A stretch of 64,000 nt of DNA from JADGQN01 sp035315185 (GTDB lineage Bacteria; Desulfobacterota; Syntrophorhabdia; Syntrophorhabdales; WCHB1-27): contig DATFYE010000104.1 in NCBI GenBank assembly GCA_035315185.1, forward strand, positions 46,040-110,039, read 5' to 3'. Below, one piece after another: positions 24,180 to 33,671 of this stretch. Positions within the stretch are counted from its first letter, which is position 1. The number at the start of each line of letters is the position of its first letter. Below the pieces are notes generated by a model. That model ran no database searches, was not told where the DNA came from, and was given only the letters and a program-made list of their open reading frames with translations. A program made the position numbers and the translations under genes.

Positions 24180-26576
24180 ATGATGAGGAAGGTTTTTCTG
24201 TTTGCCACGATGTGGTTTCTTGTTTTGGTTTTGGGTGCATCCGTCTCGCCCGCTTGTGACTCTTCTAGTCTGGAATTGACCCTTCTCGATGCAGTATTTG
24301 TCAGGTCTACCGGGACTCCGGTCACTGTTTCGAAAACGTTTCCCTCGGTTAAGGGGCAAATGACTGTTTACCTCACGACCGGAAGCTCGACGCACACCGA
24401 GTTGGACCAGTCAAGCATTTCAACGATCATGGTCGACGGGTTCGCACTCTTCGATTCAGGCGACTTCGATCAGCATGTGTGGACCATGAAAAAGATCCTC
24501 ACTGTTCTCTCTGGCCCAAACGAGTTGACGGTAACCATGAAGGGTAAACCCGGAAGCCAGGTGCGGATTCAGATTGTGCAGCAGATCGATGCGGACGCCG
24601 CTGCCGTCGTCGGTCCATCGGGAGGGAGAGTGACGACAGCTTCAAGGCCCGGTGCAGAAGTTGTTATTCCGCAAGGGGCCCTGTCCGACCTTGCGATCAT
24701 CACGATCAAAGCAACTGGCGAAGACGGGGTGACCGGGCATGTCTACGATTTTTACTCAACCGTCCAGCCTTTTCTAAAGCCTGTCGCTGTGGCACTCAGC
24801 TACGCCCCATTCACATTGCCCAGCAATATAGAGGAGCGGGACTTGACATTCTATACCGGGTACACAGCCGCAAACCTGCTGAAACCGGATAGCATCGATC
24901 TGAAGCACCACACAATTACTCTTAAGACCACCCAGTTTAGTACTCTTGCCATTGGGGCCTATCAAGGAACGGGTGTCACAATCAATCAGCTCTCGCCGGC
25001 CGCTGCGTTGAGAATGCCCATTGGCGATGGCAGAACTTTGAAGACACTTGGGAGCTGTGGCGCGAGAGCCTCAACTCAGGATTTAGGTGCAGACCTTTCA
25101 TTGCTCCGCATAGGCGCCTATTCGAATGGCTATCCGAAAATCACCTTCAACAGCGCTGCAGGGAATAACCGATGGATCGTCGGTACTGCGTTCGATCGCA
25201 AAGAGTATCTGACCGATTACACAAAAGGCACCCTCGCCTCATCCAGCGCATACAATCCAGGTGAAGACTGGTATATGTTGGGAAAGGATGCGATGGGAAG
25301 CCCTGTTCATGCAATCGCGGATGGCATAGTGGTCTTTAACCAGAGACAGTGGGCTGAATCGAGCAAAAATAGCGATAAATCGGTCGGATTTGGGAATATC
25401 ACCATCATTGCGCATGAGCTGGCCAGTGGCGACATAGTTGCAAGCGTCTACGGGCATTTGAAAGCTGTCTCACCCTGCGCGCTAGGCTCATCTGTGAAGG
25501 AAGGTGACGTAATAGGGCTGATTGATGATGATGCGCCATCATGCACGAGTGACCATCTTCATTTCGAGCTGGCAAAGGGTTACCAACCAAAAACCGATAA
25601 CCAAAAGGCCGTTGAGTATCTCTTCAGGATCGATCCTGGTACAGGGGAAATCAAAGTTCCCGTCCGGGTACTAAAGCAGGGAAGAGAGGCCGTAAGAGAG
25701 GACGGATGGTACTGGCCCGGGTATGATTCGGACTTCATACAGAAGAATTACTATAATCCTTCGCCGTTCATTAAGTCGTATGATCCTTATACTCCACCCC
25801 CCGCTGTCACTCCGCCGGTTGTTGCCATGAGCCCGAACTCCGGAGTTCCTGGGACGATCATGACCGAATCGGGAACAGGCTGTACCCCGAGTGGTGTTGT
25901 TATACTGCATTACAAGAAGCCGGACGGAACAGAGCTTCCCGTCCTCAGCGTCACGGCTGACGGTGCTGGCAATTTCGGGACCACCTACACCCTCCCTGCG
26001 GATCAACCAGCGGGAATCTATACCTGGTGGGCCGTAGACAGCACGACAGCTCTGAAAAGCAATGAGGTAAGTTTCGAGATACAGAGTGTCGTTGTAGTTC
26101 CTGATGCCCAGATCTTTTACGATCTCGTTAATCTGGGAAGTGGTATGTGGCAATACACATACACGATCCAAAACAATAAGGTGGTAGATTCCTTCGGCGG
26201 TCTCTCGTGGTTTACCACTTTTTTCCCGGCTGATACTGACGCCTCCGGTAATTTGCTTTACTCGAACCTTGCGGGTGCAGGCTCTTTGCCCTACAACTGG
26301 CGCGCACAGATCATGCAGCCCTCGCTTGATCCGTCAAGGAGCTATGAGCCGCGAGGTATGTACGGTTGCTCCTCAGATGCCACTACAACCTACAACTCCA
26401 GCGGAGTACCGAATGTTCTTGAGACGCCGCTCCTTCCCGGTAACATTCTAAATGGTTTTACAGTGACATTCACTTACACGGGCAGCGGGACGCCTGGGCC
26501 GCAACAGTTTCGCATAGCCGATTTGAATAGCGGCCAAATCATTCTTAGCGGCATGACGCAACCACGGACTCCCTGA
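24180..26576 (+). CDS. Secreted multidomain protein with M23-like peptidase domain, under c-di-GMP riboswitch
   Basis: 798 residues with a signal peptide (about 1-24). Residues about 140-260 resemble a ZU5-like segment (GGRVTTASRPGAEVVIPQGA). About 360-480 is an M23/LytM-type fold: GSPVHAIADGIVVF, ASVYGHL, and SDHLHFELAKG with the HxH zinc motif. About 545-635 is an Ig-like domain after a PPPAVTPPVV linker, and a final beta-rich domain follows. M23 proteins cut peptidoglycan crosslinks or act as inactive LytM activators; the full ligand set was not confirmed. AGGAGG precedes the ATG. The riboswitch links it to surface-lifestyle control. Confidence 0.8.
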   Translation: MMRKVFLFATMWFLVLVLGASVSPACDSSSLELTLLDAVFVRSTGTPVTVSKTFPSVKGQMTVYLTTGSSTHTELDQSSISTIMVDGFALFDSGDFDQHVWTMKKILTVLSGPNELTVTMKGKPGSQVRIQIVQQIDADAAAVVGPSGGRVTTASRPGAEVVIPQGALSDLAIITIKATGEDGVTGHVYDFYSTVQPFLKPVAVALSYAPFTLPSNIEERDLTFYTGYTAANLLKPDSIDLKHHTITLKTTQFSTLAIGAYQGTGVTINQLSPAAALRMPIGDGRTLKTLGSCGARASTQDLGADLSLLRIGAYSNGYPKITFNSAAGNNRWIVGTAFDRKEYLTDYTKGTLASSSAYNPGEDWYMLGKDAMGSPVHAIADGIVVFNQRQWAESSKNSDKSVGFGNITIIAHELASGDIVASVYGHLKAVSPCALGSSVKEGDVIGLIDDDAPSCTSDHLHFELAKGYQPKTDNQKAVEYLFRIDPGTGEIKVPVRVLKQGREAVREDGWYWPGYDSDFIQKNYYNPSPFIKSYDPYTPPPAVTPPVVAMSPNSGVPGTIMTESGTGCTPSGVVILHYKKPDGTELPVLSVTADGAGNFGTTYTLPADQPAGIYTWWAVDSTTALKSNEVSFEIQSVVVVPDAQIFYDLVNLGSGMWQYTYTIQNNKVVDSFGGLSWFTTFFPADTDASGNLLYSNLAGAGSLPYNWRAQIMQPSLDPSRSYEPRGMYGCSSDATTTYNSSGVPNVLETPLLPGNILNGFTVTFTYTGSGTPGPQQFRIADLNSGQIILSGMTQPRTP

Positions 26577-26664
26577 GCAAGGTATCACCAAAGCCAGGAA
26601 GAGGCGGTGAACCGAGGGTTCTGCGTATCGAGGATCTTGGTACAGAGCTTGGGACGGGGTTAAG

Positions 26665-27732
26665 CTATACTTGTGTTCCGAACAGGCTATTCAGGCGCAT
26701 CAAGAGGCTGAAGTCCCCTTCAACCTTGTATTCACCTGCCATAAGGGCCTCTTGGCCGTCTTTCTGCTTGCTCGCAATTGCAGTCCAGACCTCGGAAGGG
26801 GTTTTGATGGTGAGGGCGGGCGATGAGGCATGGCCTTCGTTGTACGTGCAGGCTCCGTCCTGGATTGACAGGAACCATTCTCCTGGCTGTTTGCCTGTCA
26901 CGTCAAACTGGATCGTGGCCCTCAGGTCAGGCGCAGCAGACGCATTGAAGGTCATGGCCATGCCCCGAAGAAGGAGGCGCATGTCCTCCACCTTGGTCAC
27001 ATCCTGGGCCGCTGCGCTTGTTATTCCCTGATCATGGCTGTCCCACCAGATGTTTGCCATCCCTGCCACTTCTTCCGGAGAAACGACAAGCTGCTGGACA
27101 CGGGCTTCCGTCTCTTTTGAGACGACCCCGTTGCGAACTACCTCGACCCCTGCCTGAAAGGCTGCCTGGAATATATATGCAGCCCGTTCCCTAATGAATT
27201 CCTGCCTCAGTACAAGCTCTGCACCGGGCACGAGCAGTTCGCCGACGAGCGGGACGTGGCCTGACTTCTCCACATGACGGAAAACCTGCCTGAGCCCGTC
27301 AAAATGGGAAATTTCGGGAAAGCCGCAGGTGGAGACGAGCACCATCTTGGGACTCCAGCTATGTCTTCGAGGATGACGGTACGTCTCACCGTCTTTGATC
27401 AGATGGGGATCAGCGAGCGGGAGCATTCTGTCCTGGAAGATTTTCATGAGAGCCGTCACGTTGAAAATATAAAGTGGCGTGGCGTAAACGAGAAGGTCCG
27501 CCGCTCGCACCTTCTCAAGAAGCTCGGGCATGTCATCCTTGAACACGCACACCCCTGGGGTTTTTGTCCAGCAGGTGTAACAGCCCACGCAGTGGTGGAT
27601 GTTCTTCTCTTTAAGATAGATTGTTTCCGCATCTGCGCCCTCGCTTCGGGTGCCCTTGAGGAATTCCTGAAGGAGCTTCTCTGTATTGCTCGCCTTTGGC
27701 CGAGGACTTCCCTGGATGGCTACTATCTTCAT
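26665..27732 (-). CDS. NADPH-dependent FMN reductase-type iron-sulfur flavoprotein with SCP2 domain
   Basis: 355 residues. Residues 1-190 are flavodoxin-like: MKIVAIQGSPRPKASNTEKL for the FMN phosphate loop, and CVGCYTCWTKTPGVC, the Cys pattern of archaeal-type iron-sulfur flavoproteins, then DLLVYATPLYIFNVTALMKI. Residues about 255-355 resemble an SCP2 sterol-carrier domain (WFLSIQDGACTYNEG, LTIKTPSEVW, GEYKVEGDFSLLMRL). ATG 27732 has a strong ribosome site (AAAGGAG), so it is translated on its own even though the reading frame is open into the membrane gene upstream. Third gene after padR; electron acceptor or donor unknown. Confidence 0.82.
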   Translation of the reverse strand: MKIVAIQGSPRPKASNTEKLLQEFLKGTRSEGADAETIYLKEKNIHHCVGCYTCWTKTPGVCVFKDDMPELLEKVRAADLLVYATPLYIFNVTALMKIFQDRMLPLADPHLIKDGETYRHPRRHSWSPKMVLVSTCGFPEISHFDGLRQVFRHVEKSGHVPLVGELLVPGAELVLRQEFIRERAAYIFQAAFQAGVEVVRNGVVSKETEARVQQLVVSPEEVAGMANIWWDSHDQGITSAAAQDVTKVEDMRLLLRGMAMTFNASAAPDLRATIQFDVTGKQPGEWFLSIQDGACTYNEGHASSPALTIKTPSEVWTAIASKQKDGQEALMAGEYKVEGDFSLLMRLNSLFGTQV

Positions 27733-28452
27733 GATCTTTTTTTCTCCTTTTGTGCCTGAGATTTCCTGGTATGGCAGCCTCTCTGCCCGGTTATCGTTAG
27801 TACCACGGTCTTGCCCGTGGGAATCTATCGCCGTGTCCGGGAAGAGCGACGCAGCAATTGGTTTGGTCGGGAACGCGTGTTTCAAATAATAGTGCGGATA
27901 TTTCGTGGAGAACGGCAAACCCACGCCAAGCACAAAAACGAGCGGTACGAGTATCGAGAATACGGGTGTGCCACCACCCAGGAAGCTGGAGCATGCGGCG
28001 GCCAGAAAAAGGCCGCTCCATACGTACGTAATATGGAGGTTGATCGTCCTGAACTGGGGCATATTCCAGACTGTCTCCGGATACCTTTGCCTTGCGATAG
28101 CATACGTAAACGGATCATAGCCGAACGCCTGCGGCAGAAGCGTTGTTAGGAAGAGAACAATATAGAGCAACGTGGTCGAGTGAGTGACGAAAAGCATGGC
28201 TATCTCCATCGGCATAATAGACACCCACACCACCGCGACTGCGAGAAATGCGAGGAAGGCCCGTTCAAGGTAGGTTGTCTGCCTCAGTAGTCTTGTGGAG
28301 AGGATGCACTGAGCCATAGCGAGCACCACGCCCACAAGGGCTGCAATCCTGGCCTGGCTCAAGGTTGCCGCGCCGGCGCGCGCTATCACCTTAAACGCTA
28401 TGACAGGTACAAAAGACGTTATCATGAGAAGTGCCGATGGCTTCAGTTTCAT
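27733..28452 (-). CDS. Multi-pass membrane protein whose frame runs on into the next gene
   Basis: From ATG 28452 (AAGGTG upstream, five bases after the PadR stop) about 195 residues form five or six helices, ending near YPHYYLKHAF. No family recognised. No stop codon follows. The frame crosses a family C' repeat (encoding TAIDSHGQDRG) and the leader of the flavoprotein gene, giving a potential 595-residue fusion. The original stop was probably lost when the repeat inserted. End coordinate given here is the last base before the downstream start. Confidence 0.65.
27786..27836. repeat. Family C' repeat inside an open reading frame
   Basis: Forward strand: TAGTACCACGGTCTTGCCCG, then TGGGAATCTATCGCC, matching the distal half of the copies at 15200 and 50066. 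It is read in frame on the minus strand without a stop. Confidence 0.75.
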
Positions 28453-28457
28453 CACGG

Positions 28458-29048
28458 TCACCTTCTGGCGCCCGTTTTTCTTGACGGCTGACCTCTGGAT
28501 GACACTTTCCGTCTCAAGGCCTCCATGGTTGCCTCGCACCATTCTATGTTCATTTTCGCGTAGCGTCGCCCGTAATCCAGTGTGAACCCCCAGTATCTGG
28601 CATCATTGTCCGCTCCCATGAGCTCAGCTTTTCGTGCTATAACCGGAACCACCTTTTCCTCGTAAGTCTTAAGCAGTTTCCGGTGGTAATCGCACCACTG
28701 TTTGAGAACCTCGGCTAAGAGCCTTGGCTCCAGCTGATTACCAAAAAAGGTCTTTACAAGAACGGCAAGGCGCGGCTCGGGGGGCTCGGTCGGTGCGGCC
28801 AACCATCTCTTCAGTTCTTTGACACCGGCTTGCGTGACTCGGTAAACCTTGCGGCTGGGCTTTCCCTCCTGGTGTTTGAAGGTTGAACTCAGCCAGGCCT
28901 TTGCTTCCATATCATTGAGAGTGCGATAGATTTGTGGGAGCGTGGCATCCCAAAAGAAATGGATCGACTTGCTGAACGTTTGCTTCAGCTCGTAGCCGGT
29001 TGCAGCACGATAATTGATCAGGCCAAGGAGCGCGTGGGGTAGCGACAT
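28458..29048 (-). CDS. PadR-family transcriptional regulator
   Basis: 196 residues. The N-terminal winged helix (LPHALLGLINYRAATGYEL, FFWDATLPQIYRTLNDME, KVYRVTQAGVKEL) is the PadR domain, and the C-terminal 95 residues are the helical Vir_act_alpha_C-type dimer domain. PadR proteins repress phenolic-acid, multidrug or redox genes. GGAGG five bases before ATG 29048 fixes the start. Upstream, an AT-rich stretch with ATATAGATGCTTATACATATATAG may be its operator (weak). It heads the membrane protein and flavoprotein genes. Confidence 0.88.
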   Translation of the reverse strand: MSLPHALLGLINYRAATGYELKQTFSKSIHFFWDATLPQIYRTLNDMEAKAWLSSTFKHQEGKPSRKVYRVTQAGVKELKRWLAAPTEPPEPRLAVLVKTFFGNQLEPRLLAEVLKQWCDYHRKLLKTYEEKVVPVIARKAELMGADNDARYWGFTLDYGRRYAKMNIEWCEATMEALRRKVSSRGQPSRKTGARR

Positions 29049-29208
29049 AGAACCTCCTATATAGCAGCAGGCATATAGATGCTTATACATATATAGTACA
29101 CAGCATCCATTATGTCAAGATAATGTTTGTAGAGAGACGATTGGATTATTAACTTGCAAGGACGTGATACTCGAACATGGGTCGGGGAATGCGGTCTCCC
29201 GCGGGAGT

Positions 29209-30345
29209 TCAGAAGATTCCGCCGATGCTTCCGGCGTAACCCGTCATTTCCACGTAGCCTTCGCAGGTGACCCTTTTCCCGCCCGATGTGCCTGTGCCTG
29301 CAACGGCGCCCTCCCAGTAGGTGACACCTGTCGATCCTCCCGTGACGAGTTCTTGATTGGATACGAGCGGGGTTAAAACGATTTTTATATTTGCTGGCCG
29401 AATGAAGATGCGCCATTTGCTCGGGTACGTGCCTCCGCTCCTTTGGCTTTTCCAGCGGTCAAGTACCTCAATGCTGATGTCTGCGAGCCTGAGGTGTGTG
29501 GCTCCTCCCGTTGCGGTCACCAGGGTCCCTGAGGATGTTGGCTCAACCGACTCATCGCTGCGCCGCAGAAAATAGATCATAAGGTCCTGGCCATCAGACA
29601 GATGAACGCTGAACCAATCCCAACCTGTCTGGTCTTGAGCCAGCTGGTTGGAGCCGAATTCGTGATCAAACCAGCTTGTTCCTCGCACACGGATGGGGAA
29701 CTGCGATCCGGGCATCTTGATGGTACCGTCAGTTTGCAGATCCGTGAATGAGTAATAGTAGCTGGACTGGCCCTGTTTCGCGCCTTTTTTGCTCAGCCCG
29801 TGCTCGCCATGCAAGACAACCGGTTTTGTCGGTGTAAGCTTAAGCGAGAGCTCCATCTCATGATCACGCGCCTCGATACGTACCGTGTTGCCCTCCATCT
29901 TTGCTGACCAGTTGAGGAGGTGCACGTCCATGCCATCCTGGGCGGCTTGGGCGAAACCGGGGCCTTTTCTGGACAGATGTTCGGCGAAAGAGAACTGGCC
30001 GGGAGTGACGTCGGTGAGTGTGAAGTGAGCAAGATACAGGTCACGTATGGACCAGGGGTTCTGTGGATCCTTTGGTTGCAGATTCACGCCCTGACGAAAG
30101 AAGGTAAGCTGATACCCGTAGCGTTTTCCTGCGGTGTCCTCAAGATTGCCCGTGAAGTACCACCACTCGGTCCGGAAATCGGGATGAGATCCGTGATCTC
30201 TGGGGAAGCTCCATGTCCACGGCTCTACAGCCTGTTTCCACTCGGCGCCGGATGACGGAATGCATGAAAGAAGAATAACGCCTACAATGACAGCAAGCCA
30301 AAGCGCTGTTCGCTTTCTGGCCACTCGCCACTCGCCACTCGTCAC
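29209..30345 (-). CDS. AttH/CrtC-like lipocalin-fold lipoprotein
   Basis: 378 residues from GTG 30345, which has GGGAGGAG upstream; the longer in-frame ATG at 30390 would overlap the permease gene and spoil the signal. A lipoprotein signal ends at LLSC (cleavage before Cys). The body carries RDHGSHPDFRTEWWYFTGNL, YQLTFFRQGV, LAHFTLTD, GTSWFDHEFGSNQL and WDWFSVHLSDG, all hallmarks of the AttH / hydroxyneurosporene-synthase lipocalin family. It is the last gene of an ABC transporter operon, as in Agrobacterium attEFGH. Likely a periplasmic hydrophobic-ligand binder. Confidence 0.88.
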   Translation of the reverse strand: MTSGEWRVARKRTALWLAVIVGVILLSCIPSSGAEWKQAVEPWTWSFPRDHGSHPDFRTEWWYFTGNLEDTAGKRYGYQLTFFRQGVNLQPKDPQNPWSIRDLYLAHFTLTDVTPGQFSFAEHLSRKGPGFAQAAQDGMDVHLLNWSAKMEGNTVRIEARDHEMELSLKLTPTKPVVLHGEHGLSKKGAKQGQSSYYYSFTDLQTDGTIKMPGSQFPIRVRGTSWFDHEFGSNQLAQDQTGWDWFSVHLSDGQDLMIYFLRRSDESVEPTSSGTLVTATGGATHLRLADISIEVLDRWKSQRSGGTYPSKWRIFIRPANIKIVLTPLVSNQELVTGGSTGVTYWEGAVAGTGTSGGKRVTCEGYVEMTGYAGSIGGIF

Positions 30346-30350
30346 GATCC

Positions 30351-32837
30351 TTACTCCTCCCTTATCTGCATCTGTGGGTAGGTCCTGCAAACTTTCCAGA
30401 TGGGGTAAGCCGCGGCCCCCAGGCTCGCCACGAGGGCTGTTATTGCGGTCCAGACATAGGGTCCCAGGTCGAAATAGAAGAATATGGTCCAGTTGAAGCT
30501 CCTCAGGTTAATCACGTTGATCAGCAGAATGGCCAATATTGTGCCCACACCGATGCTCAACAGGTAGCTGACCACACCCATGCCGAGACCTTCGAGAAGC
30601 GTCATCGTGGCGATCTGACCCGTTGAGAAGCCGAGGGAGCGATAAATGCCGAAGTCGCGGCGTCGCTCCATGAAGAGCGTGAGCAGAGCGCCGGCAATGC
30701 CAAAAAAGGCAACCACGATGGCCAGCGCCCGCATCGAACGGGTGACCGCGAAGGTGTTGTCAAACACCTTGAGTATGCTGGCACGGAGCTGTGACTGGGT
30801 TTGCATGGGCAGGCCCCGGGCCTCAGCCCTCCTTTTGATTTCCTGGATAAGCTCTTGCCGACGGGGGTTATCAGGATCGATGAAGGCGGCCAGGCTATTG
30901 ATTGTGTGGTCTCCGAAGACGCGCAAAAACGTGGAGCGATCCATCATGAGAAGCCCGTGCTCAGTTGTGTAATCGTAAAAGATGCCGCCAACTTTCAATT
31001 CTGCCGGACCGTGCGCTCCGCCGAGCACCACCGTGTCACCCGATTTGACCTTGAAACGGCGCGCAAAACTCTCAGAGATGACGACTCCTCCGCGTTTGAC
31101 TGGTTCCCAATTTTCGTTTCCCCCCTTGAGCCAGCCAAAGTGCGTGAATCGCTGTACGACAGAAGCATCTACCGAGGCGACGTAGACAGGCAGGCCGCGG
31201 TAGAGCACCTGGACCTTGCGGTAAGGATCTGCCCCGCCCAAACCGGGCATTCTTTTGACCTCTTCGTAGAAGGTCTCAGGAACGTCTGCCTCGCCTATCT
31301 TGCCGATATAAAGCTCTCCCTGAAGCTGGGAGCCCATCCACCACACAAGTGATTGACGGAAGCTGCCGATCATGGCGCCAAGACCCACGGACATGGAAAG
31401 GGCCACCATGAAGGCAGCGACGGCCACGGCAGTGCGGCCGAGGTTTTGCCGTATGTTCCCAGCCGCGACCTTGCCGGGCAGTCTGCCCATGCGGCCAAGA
31501 AGCCATTTCAAACCCGGATGGACGGCCACGAGCACAGTGCCTGTAAGAAAGCTCGCTCCGATGAGAAAACTGAATACACCCGCAAAGCCCACGTAGATGT
31601 GTGTGTGCGGCAGCGTGAGAAGAATGACGCTGATCGCCAGAATCAAAAGGCCCGCAAGAGAGGTTCTATGAGCATTACGTCCACTCTGCCGGTCGGCGAC
31701 CCGTCCGGAGAGCGCCTTCACAGGGTCCGTACGCACTATTTCCCACAAAGGAAGGGCCCCGCCGAGCATGCTTGCTCCGCACCCAAGGCCAATGCCGGCG
31801 AACAGAATCCAGCTTGACCAAGCCGAAGGTTCGGGCCGCAGGAAAAAGTAGAGATCAGTGATGCTGGTACCGATAAGGGCCGTCAAGAATCGAGTCAGAC
31901 AGTAGCCGATGACGCCGCCCAGCGCCCCCCCGATAAAGCCGAGTATGAGAATTTCCGTTAGAAACGCTACAATAATTTCATGTCTTCTGGCACCCAAGCT
32001 ACGCAGAACGCCGGAGTCACGCCGGCGATTGACCACGGCAAACATCGCTGTATTATAGATCAGGAAGACACCAACGAAGAGGGCAAGAAGGGAAAGTGCC
32101 TCGAGATTGAGCCGGAAGGCACCGAGCATTGCAGAAAATATTATGCTTCGCTGCCGCCCTGATTGGATAAGAAAGCCGTTTTCCCAACGGGTGCGAAAGC
32201 CCAACTCATCGGTCAGGATGAGATCGGCACGATCGACGAACCCTTGCAGAGCAAAGAGCCTTTGAGCATTGGCGATATCCATCAGCACGAGTGGATCGCC
32301 GGACGGGTTGGCAAAGGTACCGACTACTCGGAGCGAACCTCTTGTAGTTTGCAGGATGGCTCCGGAAGAAAGTTTAAGCTGTTGAGCGAGTTCCCTGTCG
32401 ACGAGTACTGCGTCGTCGCCCAGAAGAAAGGAGAGAGCACCCTCCGGGTTACCTGTATCGCGCTTCAACTCCGCATCTGCGATCTCCGGGCGTATGGCCC
32501 TGTCCAGAAAGGGATCGATGCCGAGAAAACGGACAAGATCTCCGTTGCTGAGTCGAAGCCTGCGGTCAATCACGGGCGAAAAGTGTTCCACAGACGGATC
32601 GCGAGCAAGATCCGCAAGAGCCTTTTCTTCCATGGGCCCTGCGGGACGCTGCACAGAGTGTGTTGCCTTCCCGCTTAAGAACCCGACGGCTTTTGAGAAA
32701 CTCGCAAGCGCCGTAATGGCGGACATGGTCATACCTACGACAGCGGCAACCCCGCAGGCAACACCCATGAGTTGAAGGAGGCTGAGGCTCAGGCGTCTCG
32801 GCAGATAACGCAAGAAAGATTTGGTGACGATCTTCAA
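30351..32837 (-). CDS. ABC transporter permease with two FtsX-like domains
   Basis: 828 residues. The start is taken as TTG 32837, overlapping the stop of the ATPase gene (TTGA) with GAGG upstream. A large extracytoplasmic domain (about 50-240) follows the first helix; two FtsX cores (about 240-400 and 690-820) contain the repeated RRDxGIYRSLG-type coupling motif (NRRRDSGVLRSLGA; RRRDFGIYRSLGF). This is the layout of long lipoprotein- or lipid-exporting permeases. Together with the ATPase and lipocalin it should form an envelope lipid or lipoprotein mover. Confidence 0.88.
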   Translation of the reverse strand: MKIVTKSFLRYLPRRLSLSLLQLMGVACGVAAVVGMTMSAITALASFSKAVGFLSGKATHSVQRPAGPMEEKALADLARDPSVEHFSPVIDRRLRLSNGDLVRFLGIDPFLDRAIRPEIADAELKRDTGNPEGALSFLLGDDAVLVDRELAQQLKLSSGAILQTTRGSLRVVGTFANPSGDPLVLMDIANAQRLFALQGFVDRADLILTDELGFRTRWENGFLIQSGRQRSIIFSAMLGAFRLNLEALSLLALFVGVFLIYNTAMFAVVNRRRDSGVLRSLGARRHEIIVAFLTEILILGFIGGALGGVIGYCLTRFLTALIGTSITDLYFFLRPEPSAWSSWILFAGIGLGCGASMLGGALPLWEIVRTDPVKALSGRVADRQSGRNAHRTSLAGLLILAISVILLTLPHTHIYVGFAGVFSFLIGASFLTGTVLVAVHPGLKWLLGRMGRLPGKVAAGNIRQNLGRTAVAVAAFMVALSMSVGLGAMIGSFRQSLVWWMGSQLQGELYIGKIGEADVPETFYEEVKRMPGLGGADPYRKVQVLYRGLPVYVASVDASVVQRFTHFGWLKGGNENWEPVKRGGVVISESFARRFKVKSGDTVVLGGAHGPAELKVGGIFYDYTTEHGLLMMDRSTFLRVFGDHTINSLAAFIDPDNPRRQELIQEIKRRAEARGLPMQTQSQLRASILKVFDNTFAVTRSMRALAIVVAFFGIAGALLTLFMERRRDFGIYRSLGFSTGQIATMTLLEGLGMGVVSYLLSIGVGTILAILLINVINLRSFNWTIFFYFDLGPYVWTAITALVASLGAAAYPIWKVCRTYPQMQIREE

Positions 32838-33529
32838 CGAACGACTGCCTCGCCCGGCGTCTCTTCGACCACCACGCCATCCACCATCTTCAGGACGCGG
32901 TCCGCGTAATGGCAGGTCAAAGGCGCGTGGGTTGCCATGATGAGGGTTGTCCTCGATTCGCGGCATCTTCGGGTGAGAAGGTCGAGGATCTGATTGCCCG
33001 TGGCTGTATCCAGGTTCCCTGTTGGCTCATCGGCCAGTATGATGGATGGCCTCTTGACGATCGCCCTCGCTATGGCCACGCGTTGCTGCTCGCCTCCTGA
33101 TAGTTCGTTCGGGTATCGGTGCTCTTTGCCGGCGAGGCCGACCTCTCTCAAAGCGCTGCTGGCCATCTCCGTATCCGGTCTGGCGACCAGCTCGAGAGAA
33201 AGGAAGACGTTTTCGAACGCAGTGAGCGTGGGCAAGAGGTTAAAAAATTGAAAGACAAAACCGAGTCTGAATCGCCGCAGGTTTGTACGGCCCCTCTCGC
33301 CGAGAAGTTCCAGGTCCTGGCCTTCGACCTCTATGCACCCTTTTGTTGGGTGGTCCAAACCGGCGATCAGGTTGAAGAGTGTGCTCTTTCCGGATCCGCT
33401 CTTTCCATAGAGCGCAATGATTTCACCCACGTCTATTTCGAGGCTGCTGCCGCGAAGGGCCGGAGCATTCGTGAGGTCGTCTGCGTAATCTTTCCAAAGA
33501 TCGACAACGCGGATTACAGGCTCAGCCAT
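32834..33529 (-). CDS. ABC transporter ATP-binding protein (LolD/MacB type)
   Basis: 231 residues. Walker A is GKSGSGKST, signature LSGGEQQR, Walker B IILADEP, H-loop MATHAPLT. The spacing matches the LolD/FtsE subfamily that energises FtsX-like permeases. GGAGAAG precedes the ATG. First gene of the ATPase-permease-lipocalin operon. Confidence 0.95.
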   Translation of the reverse strand: MAEPVIRVVDLWKDYADDLTNAPALRGSSLEIDVGEIIALYGKSGSGKSTLFNLIAGLDHPTKGCIEVEGQDLELLGERGRTNLRRFRLGFVFQFFNLLPTLTAFENVFLSLELVARPDTEMASSALREVGLAGKEHRYPNELSGGEQQRVAIARAIVKRPSIILADEPTGNLDTATGNQILDLLTRRCRESRTTLIMATHAPLTCHYADRVLKMVDGVVVEETPGEAVVR

Positions 33530-33671
33530 TCACTTCTCCATGCGAGGTCCACTTTCACGTACGTCATAGATTCGTGTGACAAGCAGCGAAGTTTTAGCAC
33601 GCATGTTCTGTGACAATCAAGCCCCAGTCAAGGTGCGACGAAGAAAAGGTAAAAAGGAAATAAAGGAAATG

